A DNA stretch of 64,000 nt from an uncultured Tenacibaculum sp. (GTDB taxonomy: Bacteria; Bacteroidota; Bacteroidia; Flavobacteriales; Flavobacteriaceae), in NCBI GenBank assembly GCA_947492185.1, contig CANLMR010000001.1, forward strand, positions 558,001-622,000, written 5' to 3'. A program made the position numbers and the translations under genes. Below, piece after piece: positions 8,408 through 18,111 of this stretch. Every line of letters starts with the position of its first letter. The stretch's first letter is position 1. The notes under the pieces were generated by a model. The model saw only the letters and a program-made list of their open reading frames with translations, did no database searches and had not been told where the DNA came from.

Positions 8408-9898
8408 TTATGCTTTAGAAAAAATAGATTTAAAGAAAACGTAACTAAACCCAACAAATAACATTAAATGAAACGGGAAAAGTCCAAAATCGCCTCCTTG
8501 ATCACCAACTACAAATGCACTGTATAAACCAAAAGCAAAATATAAGGCTAATATTCCTTCGATAATAACATTTAAAGATGGTTTTTTCTTAATATACTTG
8601 TTATTCTTCCAGCTATCTTTTAATGATTTTATATTAAATTTTGGAGTACGAACAAACTCACTTTTTTTACCAAAATGCCCTTCTAAAACAGCTATGGTAT
8701 TATGTAATGAGAATCCCATTGCAATTGAAAAGAAGGTGAAAAATGCTCCAATATACTTTATAAAACTTTTAATTCCGCCACCAAAGGTTCTTTTATACAT
8801 GAACCAATAACAGATAAAAAATATAATTGTACTTGTAACGAAGAAGCTCATTACAATAAAATAAACTTTTAAATGGGCATATTCATTTTTAATATACAAC
8901 ATTGGAATACTCAAGATTCCCATTAAGAATATACATGTAAACATAGAGCTATTTAATAAATGCAATACACTATGTATTTTAGTTTTTAAGTTCACGTTTT
9001 TACTTGTAATAATCTTAGCTAGCATTTTTTGGAAATTCTCAGCTCCACCTTTATTCCATCTAAATTGTTGAGATCTAGCAGCACTTATAACTACAGGTAA
9101 TTCCGCTGGAGTAACAACATCTTCTAAATATTTAAACTTCCACTTTTTTAATTGTGCTCTATAACTTAAATCTAAATCCTCTGTTAAGGTATCTCCTTCC
9201 CAATTTCCTGCATCAATAATACATTTCTTACGCCATATACCAGCAGTACCATTAAAGTTTATAAAATGTCCTTTACTATTTCTTCCCACCTGTTCAAGTG
9301 AAAAATGTGCATCTAAAGCAAAAGCTTGAACCTTAGTTAAGGTTGAATAATTTCTGTTAATATGTCCCCAACGAGTTTGTACTACACCAATTTCTGGATC
9401 TTTAAAATAAAGTACAGTCTTTTCTAACCAACAAGGTTTTGGTAAGAAGTCGGCATCAAAAATGGCAATAAATTCACCTTTAGCAATTTTCAATCCTTCT
9501 TTTAGAGCACCAGCTTTGAATCCAACTCTATTTTCCCTTCTAATGTGTTGAATATCTAAACCAGTAGCTTGTAGTTTTTTAATATGTTCTGCAGTAGATT
9601 TTACAGATTCATCTGTTGAATCATCTAATACCTGAATTTCAAGTTTTTCTCTGGGATACTCTAATAACGCAATATTATCTAACAAACGCTCCATAACATA
9701 TAGTTCATTATAAACTGGCAATTGAATTGTTACATATGGAATTTCTTCATCTTTAGATAAATCAAATGTTTCTGATTCATCTATTTTTTTCTTAGAAGAT
9801 AAGTAGTTAAATAACAAATTTAATTGCGCTAATGCATACATGAAAACCAGCAATAGAGAGATGCTGTATAAACTAATAATAATGTATTCGAGAATCAT
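8408..9898 (-). CDS. Processive-type GT2 glycosyltransferase, cellulose-synthase-like
   Basis: 496 residues. An N-terminal membrane segment (about 3-26) is followed by a cytoplasmic GT-A domain with the family's catalytic set: LDDSTD at 91-96, DAD at 148-150, TEDLD at 239-243 and QQFRW at 277-281. A cluster of membrane helices fills the C-terminal 190 residues. This D,D,D,QxxRW arrangement marks bcsA/hyaluronan-synthase-like or glucosylceramide-like transferases. There is no PilZ domain and no bcsB neighbour, so cellulose is unlikely. Its start shares one base with the stop of the upstream GT2 gene, so translation is coupled. Confidence 0.85.
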   Translation of the reverse strand: MILEYIIISLYSISLLLVFMYALAQLNLLFNYLSSKKKIDESETFDLSKDEEIPYVTIQLPVYNELYVMERLLDNIALLEYPREKLEIQVLDDSTDESVKSTAEHIKKLQATGLDIQHIRRENRVGFKAGALKEGLKIAKGEFIAIFDADFLPKPCWLEKTVLYFKDPEIGVVQTRWGHINRNYSTLTKVQAFALDAHFSLEQVGRNSKGHFINFNGTAGIWRKKCIIDAGNWEGDTLTEDLDLSYRAQLKKWKFKYLEDVVTPAELPVVISAARSQQFRWNKGGAENFQKMLAKIITSKNVNLKTKIHSVLHLLNSSMFTCIFLMGILSIPMLYIKNEYAHLKVYFIVMSFFVTSTIIFFICYWFMYKRTFGGGIKSFIKYIGAFFTFFSIAMGFSLHNTIAVLEGHFGKKSEFVRTPKFNIKSLKDSWKNNKYIKKKPSLNVIIEGILALYFAFGLYSAFVVGDQGGDFGLFPFHLMLFVGFSYVFFKSIFSKA

Positions 9899-10590
9899 TA
9901 TTTAAAACTGTATTTAAAGATCCAACTTAAAATTTTTACGCCTGCTAATATAGTTCCTTTTACTGTACCTGAAACTTTTGAAACGCCAATTCTATTTCTA
10001 TATTTTACAGGAATTTCAACATATGAATAGTTTCTTTTGATTGCTTTTAATTGCATTTCAACTGTCCAACCATATGTTTTATCTTCCATATTTAAATCTA
10101 ATAGCTTGTTATATTTAATTGCTCTGAAAGGGCCTAAATCTGTATATTTAGCGCCAAAAAACAATTTCATTAAAAAGGTTGCTAACCAATTGCCAAAAAC
10201 TTGTTGTGGCGTCATCGAACCTTTTTCACGTAGTCGTTGTACACGTGAACCAATTACAAAATCTTTATCTTGATTTACAATAGGAGCTATTATTTCGGTA
10301 AGTTGTTCTGGATAATCAGAGTAGTCACCATCAAGAAAAACAATTATACTTGGTTTCTCACTTTGTTCAGAAATATAATCCATTCCTTTTAGACAAGCAT
10401 AACCATATCCTTTTCTGTTTTCTTTAAGTACAGTTGCCCCGGCATTTTTAGCATTTAATTCTGTATTATCTGTAGAATTGTTGCTAACTACAATTATCTC
10501 ATCTACAATTTCGGGAATATCCTTAATTACTTTACCTATCGAATCTTCCTCGTTATATGCTGGAATTATAACTTTAATTATGGGTTCCAT
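9898..10590 (-). CDS. GT2 glycosyltransferase, dolichyl-phosphate mannose synthase-like
   Basis: 230 residues, a soluble GT-A domain with VIPAYNEE near the N-terminus and the metal-binding DGD at 87-89. The length and the FLDGDYSDYPEQL region fit the polyprenyl-phosphate mannose/glucose synthase group that charges a lipid carrier with one sugar. It could supply the lipid-linked donor for the GT-C-type transferase at the end of the cluster, which is a common pairing, but this is inference. No C-terminal membrane helices are present. It sits 3 bp from the YwqK-like gene and overlaps the next transferase by one base. Confidence 0.8.
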   Translation of the reverse strand: MEPIIKVIIPAYNEEDSIGKVIKDIPEIVDEIIVVSNNSTDNTELNAKNAGATVLKENRKGYGYACLKGMDYISEQSEKPSIIVFLDGDYSDYPEQLTEIIAPIVNQDKDFVIGSRVQRLREKGSMTPQQVFGNWLATFLMKLFFGAKYTDLGPFRAIKYNKLLDLNMEDKTYGWTVEMQLKAIKRNYSYVEIPVKYRNRIGVSKVSGTVKGTILAGVKILSWIFKYSFK

Positions 10591-10593
10591 GTA

Positions 10594-11076
10594 CTATTTT
10601 AAATCGTTAAGATTATTCTCTTTTTTGAAAGAAGAAAAATCTTTCCACTCTTTTATTTTTTTTCCGTCTTTAAACTTAGAAGCCTTTACAAGTTTTCTCT
10701 TTTTGTAAATAAGACAATAACCATTCTTTTTATTGTCTTTTAGTTGGCATTTATGATTTACGTTTCCTTGCTTATCATAAAACAACCACCATTTGTTTTT
10801 TGAACCATTTACATAGTGTCCTTCTTTGTCTTTTGACGAATCTCGGTTGTAAAAGTACCAATATTTATTTCTTAGACCATTTTTGTAATGCCCTTTCTCT
10901 TTAATCTTTCCATTTTTATAATAAAAAACCCAATAATCACACTTTTTATTATTTTCTATCCATCCTTCTTCCTTTATTTTACCATTATCAAAATATATTT
11001 TTTGATAAGTTTTTTGAGCGAAGGATGAAACAAAAACAAATAAGAGAAATACAGTAACGTTAAGCTTACTTTTCAT
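10594..11076 (-). CDS. YwqK/MORN-like repeat protein, exported
   Basis: 160 residues. A signal peptide (about 1-20, ending SSFAQ) is followed by several tandem repeats of the type YxNGKIKExGHYxNGxRNxxWxFY, the MORN_2 or YwqK pattern. Despite the common name, such proteins are not shown to be antitoxins here; no toxin is adjacent. Many Bacteroidota encode exported proteins of this type with unknown roles. It overlaps the 3' end of the 4Fe-4S membrane protein gene by 11 bp and is followed by glycosyltransferases, so it is in the same transcript. Confidence 0.7.
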   Translation of the reverse strand: MKSKLNVTVFLLFVFVSSFAQKTYQKIYFDNGKIKEEGWIENNKKCDYWVFYYKNGKIKEKGHYKNGLRNKYWYFYNRDSSKDKEGHYVNGSKNKWWLFYDKQGNVNHKCQLKDNKKNGYCLIYKKRKLVKASKFKDGKKIKEWKDFSSFKKENNLNDLK

Positions 11077-12670
11077 TCATTAGTTCTAATAAATCAACAT
11101 CGTTTCCTAATAAAACTTGTGTAGGGTTAATTCTACCATTTTCTGGTCCGTTTTCTAATTTTAAAACTCCTCTTGGACATACTGCAGAACAAATTCCACA
11201 TCCTACACAACTAGAACGAACAATGTTTTCTCCTTTTTGAGCATAAGATCTAACATCGATACCTTGCTCACAATATGTAGAACAGTTTCCACAAGAAATA
11301 CACTGACCTCCATTTGTAGTAATTCTAAAACGAGATTTGAAACGTTGTACTAATCCCATGTAAGCTGCTAAAGGACAACCAAAACGACACCAAACACGGT
11401 TTCCTAATATTGGATAAAAACCTGTTCCAATAACTCCAGAGAAAATAGACCCGATTAAGAATCCGTAAGAACTTTGAATATCGTATGCCGATAATCCAAA
11501 GGCAACTTCTTTCCAACTTTCTATTTCAGCGAAGTAAGTGTATAAAGTTAATGCTGTCATTAACGTAGCAAAGACTAAAACTCCATGAATTAACCAACGT
11601 TCAACTTTCCAAGAGAATAAAGATTTACTTGATAATTGACGATATGGATCTCCTAATGTTTCGGCTAAACCACCACATCCACAAACCCAAGAACAATACC
11701 AACGTTTTCCGTAGAAATATACCATTACAGGAACAATAACTAGTGTTAAAATGATTCCCCATACTAACATGAATATTCCCAGATTTCCATTTTCGATTAA
11801 ACTATTAATATTCCAATCAAAAAAGAAGGTATAGTTTAAAGGCCAAGCATTTTTAAAATCAAACCAAGGCTTATTGAAAGCAACTAATATTTCAGGAATT
11901 AAAAAGGCAAATGCGATTTGGAAAAATAAAACAACTGCTGTTCTTACAATTTGATAATTATTATGTCTGTATTTAATGAACATTCTAATAGCAAAAACTG
12001 TCATTACAGAGCAATACATGAATCCGTATAAAAACCACTGATCCGATGCATTACCATTTAAAGCTTGCTTAATTGGATTTACAGATAAAATAGGATTGAT
12101 TAAGTAATTTGGGAAGAAATACAATAATATGTAAAACCCTACGAAATATACAAAAGCAATCATTCCTAAAATACCTCTATTTGTAGCAGAATGCTGAAAA
12201 ATACCATTATTTTTTATTCCCGCAGGACCTAGTAATTGATAATCTGCGCCAAAGAATAATAAACCACCTAAAATGGCTAATCCGAAGGTAAGGAAGAAGA
12301 ACAATCCTTGATTTTGAACTACCCAACCAGTAGCCGAAGTTCTTACTAAAGGATACACAAAATCTTTATACGTTTTATTCCACTTTATATAAATAATTTT
12401 TTCCCAAGCAATTTCATCTTGGCTTTTCTGAAATTCATTTGATTGCTCAGCGATATCAACTATTTTAGATGATAATTGAGAAGCAGTCAATTCTTTACCA
12501 ACAATTTCTTGTTTTGCTTTTTCAATAAAAAATTCACTTTTTACTTTCTGTGACGCCCAAGTATTAAATGTTTCTTCGGAAACGTTATTCGTTCCAGTAA
12601 ACATACTTGCTGTAAAAATAGCAAACCCAATAAGAGAGATTACTAAACCTATATTTTTGATTACTTTCAT
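11066..12670 (-). CDS. Membrane-bound 4Fe-4S electron-transfer protein (NapH/CcoG/NosR-like)
   Basis: 534 residues. A periplasmic N-terminal region after one helix, then about six more membrane helices. Cysteine motifs in the second half are CSWVCGCGG, CRFGCP, CISCGNCSTYC and CVGCGICSAVC; the last two are classical 4Fe-4S ligand sets near the C-terminus. This layout is used by membrane proteins that pass electrons across or along the membrane. It lies 14 bp after the FAD oxidoreductase gene, suggesting a NAD(P)H-FAD-FeS relay, but the final acceptor is unknown. Possible acceptors are a lipid or glycan-modifying redox step or a reductase elsewhere. Confidence 0.8.
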   Translation of the reverse strand: MKVIKNIGLVISLIGFAIFTASMFTGTNNVSEETFNTWASQKVKSEFFIEKAKQEIVGKELTASQLSSKIVDIAEQSNEFQKSQDEIAWEKIIYIKWNKTYKDFVYPLVRTSATGWVVQNQGLFFFLTFGLAILGGLLFFGADYQLLGPAGIKNNGIFQHSATNRGILGMIAFVYFVGFYILLYFFPNYLINPILSVNPIKQALNGNASDQWFLYGFMYCSVMTVFAIRMFIKYRHNNYQIVRTAVVLFFQIAFAFLIPEILVAFNKPWFDFKNAWPLNYTFFFDWNINSLIENGNLGIFMLVWGIILTLVIVPVMVYFYGKRWYCSWVCGCGGLAETLGDPYRQLSSKSLFSWKVERWLIHGVLVFATLMTALTLYTYFAEIESWKEVAFGLSAYDIQSSYGFLIGSIFSGVIGTGFYPILGNRVWCRFGCPLAAYMGLVQRFKSRFRITTNGGQCISCGNCSTYCEQGIDVRSYAQKGENIVRSSCVGCGICSAVCPRGVLKLENGPENGRINPTQVLLGNDVDLLELMNEK

Positions 12671-12684
12671 TGTATTCTAATTTT

Positions 12685-14028
12685 TTATGCTTTGCTAAAT
12701 ATGCGTTTCCAACTCTTCTTTTTTACTTGAATATTTGTTCCGTGTTCTGCGTTAAACTTTGCAACAATTTCTTGTTCGTGTTGTTTGTAGAACTCAGGAT
12801 CAAAATTCGCATCAGCTAAATGTTCAAGAACATGAGTTACAGATTGTTTTTGAGATAAAACTTTATCAAAAAACTCATGACGCATTCTAATTCCAAATGT
12901 GTTTATTCCAATAAACTCTTTAGAATCTTTATCAAAGTTTAGGTGTATTGCTTTTTTACCATCTTTATGTTTCCAGAAAAAACGAGCTTCATTTTCTCTA
13001 GGTTGTGCCCAAACCCAACCGTAGGTTTGATATTCTATATCAATAAACTTGGCAGAGTTAAACCAATTGCCAGGTTTGTATTCAGTTTTATTATCGCAAA
13101 TGGTTTGTGCTACAGTTTCTCCCATCATTCTTCCTGTATACCAAACAGCTTCAATAGGTCTTCTTTGTCCAATTGCTTCTCTTTGTTCCGCACAATCTCC
13201 AATTGCAAACACATCTTTTACACTAGTTTCTAAAAAACGGTTAACTAAAACACCTCGATTAGTGTCAATATCAGAATCTTTAATAAATCCAATATTCGGA
13301 GAAACACCAGCAGTTAAACCAACAACATTACAAGGAATTTCTTCGCCAGTTTCTGCAATAATTACAGATTTTGCTTGTCCTTTTTCGTCAGCTTTAATTT
13401 CTTTTAGGTTTACTCCTAATCTTAAATCAATATGATTATCAATGATCTCTTGATTTATCATTTCTGATTCTTGATCTGGTAAAACTCCGTTCCAAAAGCT
13501 CTTTTCTCTTACTAAAAAAGTAACTGGAATATTTCTACTGTGTAGCATTTCTGCCAATTCAATTCCAATTAATCCTCCTCCAACAATTACAGCTCTTTTA
13601 CAAGCTTTATTATCAGGAGCATATTTTTCTAACTTATCTAGATCTTGTTTATGGTACATACCCATAACACCATCTAAGTCTTGACCAGGCCAACCAAATT
13701 TATTTGGTTTAGAACCTGTTGCGATAATTAATTTATCGTAAGCAAAAGATTCATTATTATCTAAAAGTAAACTCTTATTTTTTGTATCAATACTATGTAC
13801 TCGAGCTTGTTTTAATTCAATTCTGTTTTTACTCCAAAACCAATCTTCATAGGGTTTGGTGTTTTCAAATTTCATGTGTCCCATGTAGATATACATTAGA
13901 GCCGTTCTTGAAAAGAAATGTTGGGTTTCAGAAGAGATGATGGTAATTTTTTTGTCGGATAGTTTTCGGATATGACGTGCTGCCGTTACTCCAGAAACTC
14001 CATTACCAATAATAACGATGTGTTCCAT
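12685..14028 (-). CDS. NAD(P)/FAD-dependent oxidoreductase
   Basis: 447 residues. Two Rossmann motifs are visible: IIGNGVSGVTAARHIRK at the N-terminus for FAD and VIVGGGLIGIELAEML in the middle for NAD(P)H; AIGDCAE near residue 275 is the third FAD signature. This is the pyridine-nucleotide disulfide/nitrite-reductase-like fold, but no redox-active CxxxxC pair is seen, so a disulfide reductase is unlikely. As the first gene of the cluster it probably feeds electrons to the following membrane 4Fe-4S protein. No clear promoter consensus was found upstream. Confidence 0.82.
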   Translation of the reverse strand: MEHIVIIGNGVSGVTAARHIRKLSDKKITIISSETQHFFSRTALMYIYMGHMKFENTKPYEDWFWSKNRIELKQARVHSIDTKNKSLLLDNNESFAYDKLIIATGSKPNKFGWPGQDLDGVMGMYHKQDLDKLEKYAPDNKACKRAVIVGGGLIGIELAEMLHSRNIPVTFLVREKSFWNGVLPDQESEMINQEIIDNHIDLRLGVNLKEIKADEKGQAKSVIIAETGEEIPCNVVGLTAGVSPNIGFIKDSDIDTNRGVLVNRFLETSVKDVFAIGDCAEQREAIGQRRPIEAVWYTGRMMGETVAQTICDNKTEYKPGNWFNSAKFIDIEYQTYGWVWAQPRENEARFFWKHKDGKKAIHLNFDKDSKEFIGINTFGIRMRHEFFDKVLSQKQSVTHVLEHLADANFDPEFYKQHEQEIVAKFNAEHGTNIQVKKKSWKRIFSKA

Positions 14029-14193
14029 GTTTTTGAGAATTGCTTTTGCTTATGTCGATAGAAAAGATAAGAATTTACGATTACTCTAAATTTAGAATTA
14101 TTTTAAATAAGAGAAATAAAGAAAAATAAAATGTAATGGCTTACAATTCCCTTCGACTTAGGAGTTGACTTTTTTTAAAAAACACTAATAACA

Positions 14194-15069
14194 ATGAAAC
14201 GAATTTCAATTTTAATAGCCTTATTGGCATTTAACGTTACTTTATTTTCTCAGGAAGAAGAAAAAGAAGAAAAAAACAACTTACAAGTTTTTACTCCATC
14301 TAAATTATTGAATAAAGGTCAGTGGGATATTAAGTGGTTCAACGGATTATATACACAAACGAAACAAACGGGTCCTAATAATGGAGATTCTCAAGATATA
14401 GCAAGACAAAATTTCTTTACTTCTACATTAGAAGTGTTCACAGGAATTTCAGATAATAACAGAATTAACGTAGGGGGAATTATAGAGTTCCGTTCTAATA
14501 CTTTTGGAGGAAGACAAGCGCTTTCTGTATTTAGTTTAGAAGATACAAATACAGATAGAAAAGGAATTTCGTCAATTGCTCCATCGATTAAAATTCAACC
14601 ATTTGAAAACATTGGAAACTTCTCTATTCAGAGTGCAATTCACATCCCATTATTAGAAAGTGGAGATGAGCAAAATCCAGAAGGATTTTTAGATCAAACG
14701 GCTTGGTCTTTTCAAAATAGATTCTTCTATGACTATACTTTTGCTAGTGGAAAATGGCAATTATTTACTGAGTTAAATACAGAATATGGATTTGGAGATG
14801 ATAAAAGTTTCGCAAACAATACATTCTTAGTTGTACCAGGAGCATTTATTAGTTATTTCCCAACTCAAGAAGCAACAGTTTTAGCATTTGTTCAACACTC
14901 TGAGCGTTTTGGAGATTTCGAACAAGATAATACAGCTTTAGGATTTGGAGGAAAATACCAACTTACAGATGTTTTAAACTTAGAAGTATTATATAGTAAT
15001 ATTGTTAGAGGAACTAACTTTCAAGGATTAGGAGAAACATATAGTTTTGGATTAAGAGCTTTATTTTAA
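14194..15069 (+). CDS. Exported, probably outer-membrane beta-barrel protein, unknown function
   Basis: 291 residues with a signal peptide (about 1-19, ending LFSQ). The mature part begins acidic/lysine-rich (EEEKEEKN) and then shows repeated amphipathic beta-strand patterns with many aromatic residues, ending in LRALF, a C-terminal Phe typical of outer-membrane barrels. I do not recognise the family with certainty. It is divergent from the FAD oxidoreductase cluster and 46 bp ahead of the GH113-like gene, so it may be co-expressed with that enzyme. Confidence 0.6.
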   Translation: MKRISILIALLAFNVTLFSQEEEKEEKNNLQVFTPSKLLNKGQWDIKWFNGLYTQTKQTGPNNGDSQDIARQNFFTSTLEVFTGISDNNRINVGGIIEFRSNTFGGRQALSVFSLEDTNTDRKGISSIAPSIKIQPFENIGNFSIQSAIHIPLLESGDEQNPEGFLDQTAWSFQNRFFYDYTFASGKWQLFTELNTEYGFGDDKSFANNTFLVVPGAFISYFPTQEATVLAFVQHSERFGDFEQDNTALGFGGKYQLTDVLNLEVLYSNIVRGTNFQGLGETYSFGLRALF

Positions 15070-15115
15070 TAATTCTTTAAAAAAGAAAAGTGATTGGAAT
15101 CGTTATTTTTAACGT

Positions 15116-16117
15116 ATGAAAGTTAAATTATTTTTCTTAGTGTTAGGGTTTACATTTTTCCTTTCTTGCAATAGCCAGAAAAAAAAGATAAACGGATTAA
15201 GTTTTGTTGCTTCTTCTGAAGCTATAAACGACCAACATATACAACCTGTAATAAAGGCATCGGCAAATTATGTTTCGCTGATGCCTTTTGGATTTATTAG
15301 GGAATTATCTTCTCCAGCTGTTATATATAATACATCACGGCAATGGTTCGGTGAAACGAGAAAAGGAGTGAAGCAGTATGCGGAATCATTCAAAAAAGAG
15401 GAAATATCGATTATGATTAAACCGCAAATTTGGGTGTGGAGAGGAGAATTTACCGGATATATTAAAATGAAGTCCGAAGAACAATGGAAACAGTTAGAAG
15501 AATCGTATTCGAAATTTATACTAGAATATGCTTCACTTGCAGAAGAAATTAATGCATCTGTTTTTTGTATAGGAACTGAATTAGAGCAGTTTGTAATAAA
15601 CAGACCAGAGTTTTGGAAAAAACTAATAAAAGATGTTCGAAAAATATATTCAGGAAAATTAACTTATGCTGCAAACTGGGATGAGTTTAAAAGAGTTCCT
15701 TTTTGGGCTGAATTAGATTTTATAGGAGTGGATGCTTATTTTCCTTTAAGTGAACAAAAAACACCAACTGTTGCAGAATTCGAACAAGGTTGGCAAACTC
15801 ATAAAACTGTAATTGAGGATGTTCAACAAAAATTTGATAAACCAATTTTGTTTACAGAATTTGGTTACAGAAGTGTTCATTATACGGGTAAAGAACCATG
15901 GAAGTCAGATCGAATAGATGGGTCGGTTGATTTAGAAGGACAAACAAATGCTACGCAAGCCATTTATAATCAGTTTTGGAAAGAAGATTGGTTTGCTGGA
16001 GGATTTTTGTGGAAATGGTTTCACAATCACCAAAAAGTAGGAGGAGAAAGCAATAATAGATTTACACCTCAAAATAAACCAGTAGAAAAATTAATTCAAA
16101 AATTATATGCGCAATAG
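15116..16117 (+). CDS. GH113-like glycoside hydrolase, lipoprotein
   Basis: 333 residues. The N-terminus is a lipoprotein signal with lipobox FLSC (Cys18), so the enzyme is membrane-anchored outside the cytoplasm. The TIM-barrel pattern of family GH113 is visible: IKPQIWVWRGEF near 101-112, CIGTELEQF with candidate acid/base Glu155, and LFTEFGYRS with candidate nucleophile Glu248. Characterised GH113 enzymes are beta-mannanases, but many bacterial homologues are untested, so mannan specificity is only a possibility. Its 3' end overlaps the next lipoprotein gene by 11 bp. Confidence 0.75.
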   Translation: MKVKLFFLVLGFTFFLSCNSQKKKINGLSFVASSEAINDQHIQPVIKASANYVSLMPFGFIRELSSPAVIYNTSRQWFGETRKGVKQYAESFKKEEISIMIKPQIWVWRGEFTGYIKMKSEEQWKQLEESYSKFILEYASLAEEINASVFCIGTELEQFVINRPEFWKKLIKDVRKIYSGKLTYAANWDEFKRVPFWAELDFIGVDAYFPLSEQKTPTVAEFEQGWQTHKTVIEDVQQKFDKPILFTEFGYRSVHYTGKEPWKSDRIDGSVDLEGQTNATQAIYNQFWKEDWFAGGFLWKWFHNHQKVGGESNNRFTPQNKPVEKLIQKLYAQ

Positions 16118-16835
16118 TTTATTCATTTTGATTTTAGCAACATTGCTTTTTTCATGTTCTGATGAAGATAAAGCTTTGTCGAATGTAATTTTAAGTGAAT
16201 ACTTAGAAATTCATTCGAATAAAATTCAAGATGAAGTTATTGCTTGTGCAGGAAATGATGAACTGAATTCAAATACGGTTTACGTTTATTATTACCCTAT
16301 TACTGGAAGTTCAGAATTTCAATATTACGAAACTGAAGATGTTAATGTTGATCCAAACGATTTTACGAATTATAAATTAACATCACTTCCATCAAATGGA
16401 GTTTTGGGTAATAAATTATCAAGGTTTATTAGAAATGAAAATAATGAAGCTTGGGGAATTGTAACTTTTTTAACCAATGGTAAAGTTCATAAATCAAACC
16501 CAATTCGATTAAAACAAAAAACTATTCCTACCGAATATAATACGGATATTATCATAGATAATTCAATGGTTCTTTCACCAAAATTCACGTGGAATGAGAG
16601 TTCTTCGATGGAAGATGTTATTTACTTTCAAGCTTTGGTAGATGAGAATCAAAATTTTATTTCAGGAACATATACTTCGGAATTATGTTTCCGTTATTAT
16701 AATACCAACAATGTTGTCCTTACCATAAATGAAGAAACTCCCAATGAACTCGATACCTCTTTGAATTATACCATGACAATTCTTGGTGTAAGTGAAGATA
16801 ATTGGGTGAATGTATTTTCTGTAAAAGAGTTTTAG
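16107..16835 (+). CDS. Lipoprotein of unknown function
   Basis: 242 residues with a lipoprotein signal, LLFSC with Cys17. The mature part is beta-strand-rich without a motif I recognise. It has two segments that look like Ig- or cupin-like sandwich strands, but I assign no fold. Translation is coupled to the GH113-like gene by an 11-bp overlap and the BamA-like barrel gene follows 16 bp later, so the three are likely one transcript. Confidence 0.6.
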   Translation: MRNSLFILILATLLFSCSDEDKALSNVILSEYLEIHSNKIQDEVIACAGNDELNSNTVYVYYYPITGSSEFQYYETEDVNVDPNDFTNYKLTSLPSNGVLGNKLSRFIRNENNEAWGIVTFLTNGKVHKSNPIRLKQKTIPTEYNTDIIIDNSMVLSPKFTWNESSSMEDVIYFQALVDENQNFISGTYTSELCFRYYNTNNVVLTINEETPNELDTSLNYTMTILGVSEDNWVNVFSVKEF

Positions 16836-16851
16836 ATAATTAGATGATAAG

Positions 16852-18111
16852 ATGCTGAAAAAACTATTTCTTTCTTTTTGTTTACTAGCCTTTTTAAATA
16901 TTCAGGCTCAGGATAAAATTGTTTACGATATTAAGGTAAAAGGTGTAAAAAAAACAAAACCTTCTTTTGTAAAGAAACTATTGGAAACTAAATCTGGTAA
17001 AATTTTAGATTCGTTAACCTTAGAAAAAGATATTACTGTTTTAAAAAGATTGCCAGGTGTTGCACATGCATATTATCAAATTTTTCATTCACACGATAAT
17101 CTGTATAACGTATTTGTTTATATACAAGAAAACTTTACCATAATTCCTGAATTGGGTTTTTGGACCACTACAAATAATCAATTTTCATATAAAATAGGAG
17201 TTTATGATTATAATTTTTTAGGAAGAAATATAGCCATTGGTGGATTTTACCAAAACAATGGATATAACACATATTCCTTCAATGTAAGGGCGCCAAATTT
17301 GTTTTCTCGAAACTTTGGTTTAGCATTTACACATCAGAATTGGAAAAGTGAAGAACCTCTGTTTTTTGATAATCAATCTGCAAACTATTTATACAACAAT
17401 ATTTCATCCGAAATTTTAGGATTATATCAAATAGATTTTAATCATCATTTAACCTTTGGAGTTAATTATTTCCAGGAAAAATATGAATACCTGAGAGGAG
17501 CTACAAGTCCAAGTGTTCCTCAAAATTTAAAGGTTGATAAAATTCTCTATAAGCTTTTATACACTTATGAGGATTTAGATTATTACTATCATTATTTAGA
17601 TGGTTTTAAGAGCATTTTATACTTGCAATATGTAACTTCAGAAAACGATTTTCAAGATCAGTTTGTAATTGCTTGGAACGATTTCTTTTATTATGATAGA
17701 ATTGGTAAAAAAGGAAACTGGGCAAACAGATTAAGAGTAGGTTTTGCTTCTAATAACGATTCTCCATTTGCACCATTTGCTTTAGATAATAATATTAATT
17801 TAAGAGGTGTGGGAATTATTGTAGATAGAGGAACTGCAAGTATTGTGTATAATACAGAATACAGACATACCTTATATGATAAAAAGTGGTTTGCATTACA
17901 GGCAAATGCCTTTATAGATGCAGGAACTTGGAGACAACCAGGTGGTGAGATTAATGATTTTTGGGAAGATAGAAATATTCAGTTGTTCTCTGGAGTGGGC
18001 TTACGTTTTATCAACAAAAAAATATACAATGCTATTTTTAGAATTGATTACGGATTTAGTTTAAAAGATAATACTAGAGGTTTAGTTTTTGGTATTGGAC
18101 AATATTTTTAA
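16852..18111 (+). CDS. BamA/TamA-family outer-membrane protein with one POTRA-like domain
   Basis: 419 residues. Signal peptide about 1-19 (ending IQAQ), one POTRA-like unit at about 23-90 (VYDIKVKGVKKTKPSFVKKLL then LKRLPGVAHAYY), then a beta-barrel to a terminal Phe (GIGQYF). LRGVG near the late barrel resembles the conserved RGF/RG loop of Omp85 proteins. With one POTRA domain and this size it is not the essential BamA but a smaller Omp85 relative. Substrate unknown. Its last 30 bases overlap the convergent PD40 gene. Confidence 0.75.
   Translation: MLKKLFLSFCLLAFLNIQAQDKIVYDIKVKGVKKTKPSFVKKLLETKSGKILDSLTLEKDITVLKRLPGVAHAYYQIFHSHDNLYNVFVYIQENFTIIPELGFWTTTNNQFSYKIGVYDYNFLGRNIAIGGFYQNNGYNTYSFNVRAPNLFSRNFGLAFTHQNWKSEEPLFFDNQSANYLYNNISSEILGLYQIDFNHHLTFGVNYFQEKYEYLRGATSPSVPQNLKVDKILYKLLYTYEDLDYYYHYLDGFKSILYLQYVTSENDFQDQFVIAWNDFFYYDRIGKKGNWANRLRVGFASNNDSPFAPFALDNNINLRGVGIIVDRGTASIVYNTEYRHTLYDKKWFALQANAFIDAGTWRQPGGEINDFWEDRNIQLFSGVGLRFINKKIYNAIFRIDYGFSLKDNTRGLVFGIGQYF

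Noticed and set aside
8408..9898. Cellulose synthase BcsA
   Set aside because: It has the catalytic motifs of the wider family but no PilZ domain and no BcsB, BcsC or BcsZ neighbours.
10594..11076. Antitoxin of a toxin-antitoxin pair
   Set aside because: The YwqK label is only a family name; there is no toxin gene beside it and the protein has a signal peptide.
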